Shown one piece after another: positions 59,235 through 64,000 of a stretch of DNA of 64,000 nt. A program made the position numbers and the translations under genes. The first letter of the stretch is position 1. The number at the start of each line of letters is the position of its first letter. Where the stretch lies: contig NC_135787.1 of NCBI RefSeq assembly GCF_051106095.1, positions 171,267,001 through 171,331,000 of the forward strand, written 5' to 3'. The DNA comes from Pogona vitticeps (taxonomy: Eukaryota; Chordata; Lepidosauria; Squamata; Agamidae). The notes below the pieces were generated by a model. The model was not told where the DNA came from, ran no database searches, and worked only from the letters and a program-made list of their open reading frames with translations.

Positions 59235-62200
59235 GGCCGCTTCTTATTAATTGCTTTCGTGTTCGCTCTTTTGTGTAAAGAGACAGGCGTGTCCCTGATT
59301 TGATCTCCTTTTCACTTGGTTGGTGTTTAGTGTTGAAATCTTTCGGTTCGCATCGGATGGACGGATGGTGCTCTTTGCTCTGGGAACTGTTTGGTTCCAA
59401 AACTCAAAAAGATTCTACGTGTTTGACGAAAACACGAAACACACCTTCTGGCCTTTGCAGAAGCGGCTGCCAGTCTACGGAAGCTTATGCCAGATCGAAC
59501 TGGGCAGGCTTAAAGGTGCCACAGAATTCTTCGTAGGCTCCGCAGCGCGCATGTAGGCGCTAGCACCGTCGCGCACGAGACATGGAGCCCGACTTCCCAG
59601 GTGCGTTTGTCTACGGAGGAAGAAAGTCTGTCTTCAGAAGGCAACGGCGTATTTCGAGGTCTTGCTTTGTGAGCTGTTTTTACGTTCAACGGAGATACTC
59701 AATGGCGTTCAAGAATATCCGCAAAGGAACAGTTCGATTGTAGTCTCTCGAGGGGGGAGGCCTGTGCGCCGCACCTGTAGGAGGCCTGACAAATTTAAAC
59801 TGCCACTGCCAGATCGAAACACACCACGCTTTTGTTCCCTTCGACAACCATGGTTGAAGTTGAACCAAAGATGCAAGGCTTTTGAAATCAAGTCGATTGT
59901 AACCCAGGAAATTTACTCTGGAATAAACCCGTTAGTCTCCAAGGTGCTACAATGGCTCTTTGGAAGTCTTGTTCAAACTTTGAACACATTTGCAGAACAA
60001 CTCACTCAGAGATATCTCTCACTGAGTCCAACCGGACCATCGGCCAAATTAGATTTGCTGTGCGTAAAACAGACTCAAATTAGCTATTTAGGTTTAACTC
60101 ACTAATCGGAGGTTGGTCACTAGTTACTGACAGTGCGCCTTGACAGGAAAAAAAAAGTTTATTCTACTTTGCTTCGTTTTCATTTGGCAAAGTAGTTTGC
60201 TTTTGTTTTATAAGTGGTCAATTGCGAGATAGCATAGCTTTGTTTGCGCCTGCCGTGTTTCATACACAATAGGACCGAGTGTCTCAAGAGAACATTATAA
60301 CCCGAGGAAATACGTGTTTGCTTTAATGCCTGATCTGTCCGTGTCTGAAACACAATTTCAATTCAAAAGAAAACGTCATCTGCATTTTTAGTTTATTCCA
60401 TTGCAGAGTGAACTGTGATTTGTTCTTTACTTCAAAAAAAGAGTGCATCCTATTTTTCCACTTTCATCTCCAAGGCAAAGAAGGGAAGGGATAATAAAAC
60501 TCTCTAACTATCCGTCCATCAGTCCAAAATACCAAGACTGAAAAATGTTACATATAAAATTAAGAGAAAAGCACATACCTATATTTATACTTAAAATTTC
60601 TGAATCAGATGATAAAATAGCCACCGTTTGCCACGCAGTTGATGATACTTGCCCCTTACAATTGGACAGCACACATATAAGTATCTAAACTTCAAAGTAA
60701 AGCATAGTCAATAAAAAATAGTCATATGTGCAACCCTTTTCAAGGATTTCCAGGGGAAAAGTGGAATATAATATTTGGGGAAAAATTGGGAAAAACAGCA
60801 AATATATATTCATTCATTTAGAACTACCCCTTTCTGAGTTTAAACCCTACCAGTACCAATCTACTCGGATGGAGGCGGGTTCAAACATAAAATACCCTGG
60901 ATGTTTCTTTAAAATACACATACACACAGAGAGAGACAGAGAGGTCTATGCGATCATCTGGGGTGAGGGAGACGGAAGATCGGATTTGTACGGGAAGTTT
61001 CCAAACTCCTTCGGACGTCAACCAAGGAGGAAAGAAGCCAGCAATGCCATAGCCGAGGGAACCCATTTCGCCCCAATTGTACAATTGGCTTCGGATTTCA
61101 GTTTAGCAAGCTGGTGCGGGGTTGTAGCATCCGCCAGAAATCGCCTGCAGTGGCCTGAAAGTTAACAAGAGACCTTGGGGGGAAAAAACCAAGTCTCTCT
61201 GGATCTGCCTTATCCTGTACCAAGCACAAGGCACTTAGACGACGGCGCTCCTGCACCGCTTGGGAAGCGCCCTGCACGGAATAACTCTGCCTATTCAATC
61301 CAACGTCAGTCCTTCCATGGCACAGCGGAGCGTACTCAACGGTGCATATTTGACGATGTTTTGTAATTCATTTTTTATTTTTTTAAATGCATCTCACTCG
61401 CTCGCTCTGACTACTGTTAAAGGCAGAAGTTGGAAGCTCCAGGAAATCGGGGAAATATTTCTGTTATTTCTGTTATTTCTTCCTAAAGATAAAGGGTGAA
61501 AAGAAGCGGATGGGGTTGGGGGGACGGGGACGAAAATTGAATCTGGAAAGCTGTGAAGTACGGCTCCCAACATCTCCGATCATTGGCCACAGTGGCTCGT
61601 GCTGATGGGAATTATAGTCCAAAATCGTGGAAAGAAAGAGGTAGGGGAAGGATGTTAGCAGCATCTTATCATCTGTTGCGTGTTGCAGAAGGCGGAGGGC
61701 GTTGGGATACTTCTGTATCTGTCTTTTTTTTCTTTTTTGGGGGGTCTATATGCGCAATTTCACCTATGTACCCTTAATTTCGGTCGGGCTTACTCCCAAG
61801 GAAAAAGGATTACAGCCTAGTGCAAAATCAATTGTGGCGATCATTTGTCCCCATGTCAGAAGTTAAATTAAAGCGATAAAGTTCTCCCCCCCCCCACGGC
61901 TCTTTGTTTAGTCTCATTGAAGTCGCTGTCCGTCGTGCTGATTTTTCCGCAGCAATTCTCTCCCCATAGACGTTGCTATCCAAGGAGCTGAGCCATACCA
62001 TCTTTCCCAACTGCTATGAGTTAATTAACGTCAAATTGTAATAATCCTCCCAGAGGACCAGGGGTAGCCTCTTCCTTTCAGTTATTTTATTTATATTAAA
62101 TTTCATGGTGGTTTTTAAACTACCCTCTCCCATCAGTCAATGGACACATAATATGGAGAAATATATGCTCTGTTAATTGGGAATGACCTAGAGAGGTTCC

Positions 62201-63085
62201 AACATTTTCCCCACCGCCAACAGAGTGTAATTCTTATATTTGCCCAAATCATACCACCATCAAAGGATGAGCAGCAATTTTCCACCCCTGTGATCCTCCA
62301 GAGACACACAGCCTGCCAAAAATATGAGGGAAAGACCACTTCTAGTTTTTTTTTATTTTTAAAAAATTCATATTTGGAGGTGTTAAAGACTGAAGGGGGC
62401 TAGTATCCCTTTAAAGGGAGAATCCCTGCTTATGCTGAGTTTGAATGAGAGCAGGTCCCTCCCTCTCTCATTCAACAACAAAGCAAAAAACCAAAAAAAA
62501 ACCAAAAACCCAAACCAACCAAAAGCAAAGTTAGAATCCACCCACAGCCTGAAGTCATGCTTTGCACACTCTGTTCAGAAGATCTTTGACATCCCCATAT
62601 GGCTTTGGTTGACTCATCTCTAATTGGGATTATGTAATCATTTCCAATATTTTGCACAAATTGAAAATCACACTTAACAACATCCGGACAGAGTTTCCAT
62701 TTCAAAGCATTTGTCTCCTCTTCTGTTGTTGAATGAGTATATTTACACAATATTGCATTGCTTTTAAGTTTCAAGAACCCATTTCAAAAAACTTTGAAGC
62801 ACACACAAAGAAGAGATGTTACTTTCTTGCTCCATTGAAAGATGGCTAGGAAAACAAACCTTTAAAATGAATCAGTTCAAAATCTACTGACTGGTATGTG
62901 TTGATGGAGGGTATGTGTAAAAAGATAAAGGTCAAGATATGAAGTTTGGGATGATAGTTGCATTTTATTTAAATGAAATAGCTATTTTACATTTTTGCTT
63001 AAAGACTACAAATCAATCTGCGTTGCTCAAAATACTTAGGTGTAAAAGAGTAATGCTGTTGTAATAGTTATTGTGCCATATTCTT
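59235..63085. other. Upstream flank of TH2, no gene recognised
   Basis: It holds dispersed repeat pieces (59475-59545, TTAAAGGTGCCACAGAATTC; 59885-59975, TTAGTCTCCAAGGTGCTACA) and a hAT-like remnant near 61565-61625. A 145-codon open frame at 60728-61165 (plus) has no known domain. Regulatory DNA for TH2 may lie here but I see no decisive motif. Confidence 0.4.
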
Positions 63086-63089
63086 CTGG

Positions 63090-63295
63090 ATAGCTTAGTG
63101 GTTTAGGTATCTGGCTGTGGACCCAGAGGTTGGGAGTTTGATTCCCACACTGGAGTAGAGCCAATCTGTGCAGCCTTGGGTGACCCCAGAAGAAGCAAAT
63201 GATAAACCACGTCTGAGTATTCTCTACCTGGAAAACTTTGATGAAGGGTCTCATAAGTTAGAACTGTCTTGGTGGCACACGATGATTATACTTTT
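63090..63295 (+). mobile_element. tRNA-derived SINE (first family), near full length
   Basis: GATAGCTTAGTGGTTTAGGT, ATCTGGCTGTGGACCCAGAG, B box GGGAGTTTGATTCCC, GCAGCCTTGGGTGACCCCAG, AGTATTCTCTACCTGGAAAA, then CTCATAAGTTAGAACTGTCT and TGGCACACGATGATTAT. It is the same family as 4565 and 53282. Confidence 0.75.
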
Positions 63296-63299
63296 TGGT

Positions 63300-64000
63300 G
63301 GTCTCTTGCCTATTCTTGTTTCCCATCTTTTCCAATGGAATGCTTCCTTTGATATAGGTGAGCCACTGATGTATCTGAACATTTGTACTGGTGCAGTTTT
63401 TATGTTAGTGGGGTATCTCAAGTCCTGCCAGCACAGTAGGGCTTCTGCTGGGTCATATTGTTCAGCAATGACATTGGTTTCAGTCTTGAGTTTATCATAC
63501 TGTAGTAGTAATAGGGAACGGCAAGGAATAGCTTTCTCCAGCAACAGCATGTTACTGTGAGTTTACTTAAAATGCAAATAAGGGTGGGGGTCTTTGTCTT
63601 AAAAGAAAAATTCATGTTCATTACATTAGAAAAATGTGATCCTGATGTACCATATTCTTCTTGGGGAAAACTCCTGGGAATGATTCAGGTATATGTATGA
63701 TTAATACAGCTGTCTGCAGTTTTGGAGCCTCTTTGCAGGTGTAGCTACGGACACGTTAACATTTACCATTATACCACTTACTCTTGCAGTTCCTCCACTG
63801 GTAGAACAGGATTATAGGACTGTGCCCTTAGTTTGAACATATGTCTCATTAAACCAGAGACAGGCAATTTCTGGGAAGTTATAGGCCACACACACCTCAC
63901 GCTGGACCTTGAAGAGCTGCATTGGCTTCTATAACCAACATCCCACAAACAAACAAAAAATCTTACAAAAATTGAGTTTTTCAAACCGCAAAAGCCCCCT
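63300..64000. other. Non-coding end of window
   Basis: Overlapping open frames on both strands at 63168-63560 give no recognised protein. Nothing else assigned. Confidence 0.35.

Noticed and set aside
58594-59400. 268-codon minus-strand open frame and overlapping plus-strand frames of 203 and 174 codons
   Set aside because: They follow from CpG-rich composition. Only the 38 codons from 58857 to 58744 align with TH. The rest has no domain and runs past a splice donor.
60728-61165. 145-codon plus-strand frame upstream of TH2 as a divergent neighbour gene
   Set aside because: No domain, no CpG-rich start of its own, and low-complexity stretches. Evidence is insufficient.

Overview
The window looks like nuclear DNA of a squamate reptile, most likely a lizard. 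The evidence is several Bov-B LINE copies, Sauria-type tRNA SINEs whose 3' ends resemble the Bov-B tail, CR1- and L2-like LINE debris, abundant tetranucleotide repeats, and a vertebrate gene with small exons and repeat-filled introns. I cannot name the species.

One host gene is recognisable and appears complete. It is a tyrosine hydroxylase-family gene on the minus strand, best assigned to TH2, the second vertebrate tyrosine hydroxylase, which placental mammals have lost. I placed twelve coding exons between 58857 (start codon) and 30604 (stop). All splice phases agree, all introns are GT-AG, and the joined reading frame is 1266 nt (421 residues). Ten of the twelve exons contain little or no repeat DNA. 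The 5' end lies in a CpG-rich block (about 58680-59230), with a ZNF143-type motif just inside intron 1.

Region 1-30600, downstream of TH2, holds no host gene I can recognise. It contains five Tigger/pogo-like palindromic elements with TA target duplications (4670, 5405, 6195, 20593, 27463), Bov-B (7612-8335), two Sauria SINEs (9634, 17223), a 1047-bp GC-rich hAT element with a perfect 8-bp duplication nested in an RTE-like LINE (21471-22517), a hAT transposase relic (23515-25191) next to a LINE fragment (25192-25924), and an unexplained pair of 113-bp direct repeats around a tight palindrome (26812-27247).

Region 30600-58860 is TH2. Its introns carry three more Bov-B fragments, an L2-like LINE with a 265-codon open frame (43800-44735), two more Tigger-like elements, several MITEs, SINEs and a CR1 3' end. 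Two copies of one SINE family (about 15117 and 54976) carry the same hAT MITE at the same site, so the composite itself seems to have multiplied.

Region 58860-64000 is the upstream flank: the CpG-rich block, a few dispersed repeats, one tRNA-derived SINE at 63090, and no second gene that I can support. No retrovirus or other capsid- or envelope-bearing element was recognised. All calls come from reading sequence by eye and remembered family features; no database search was run.
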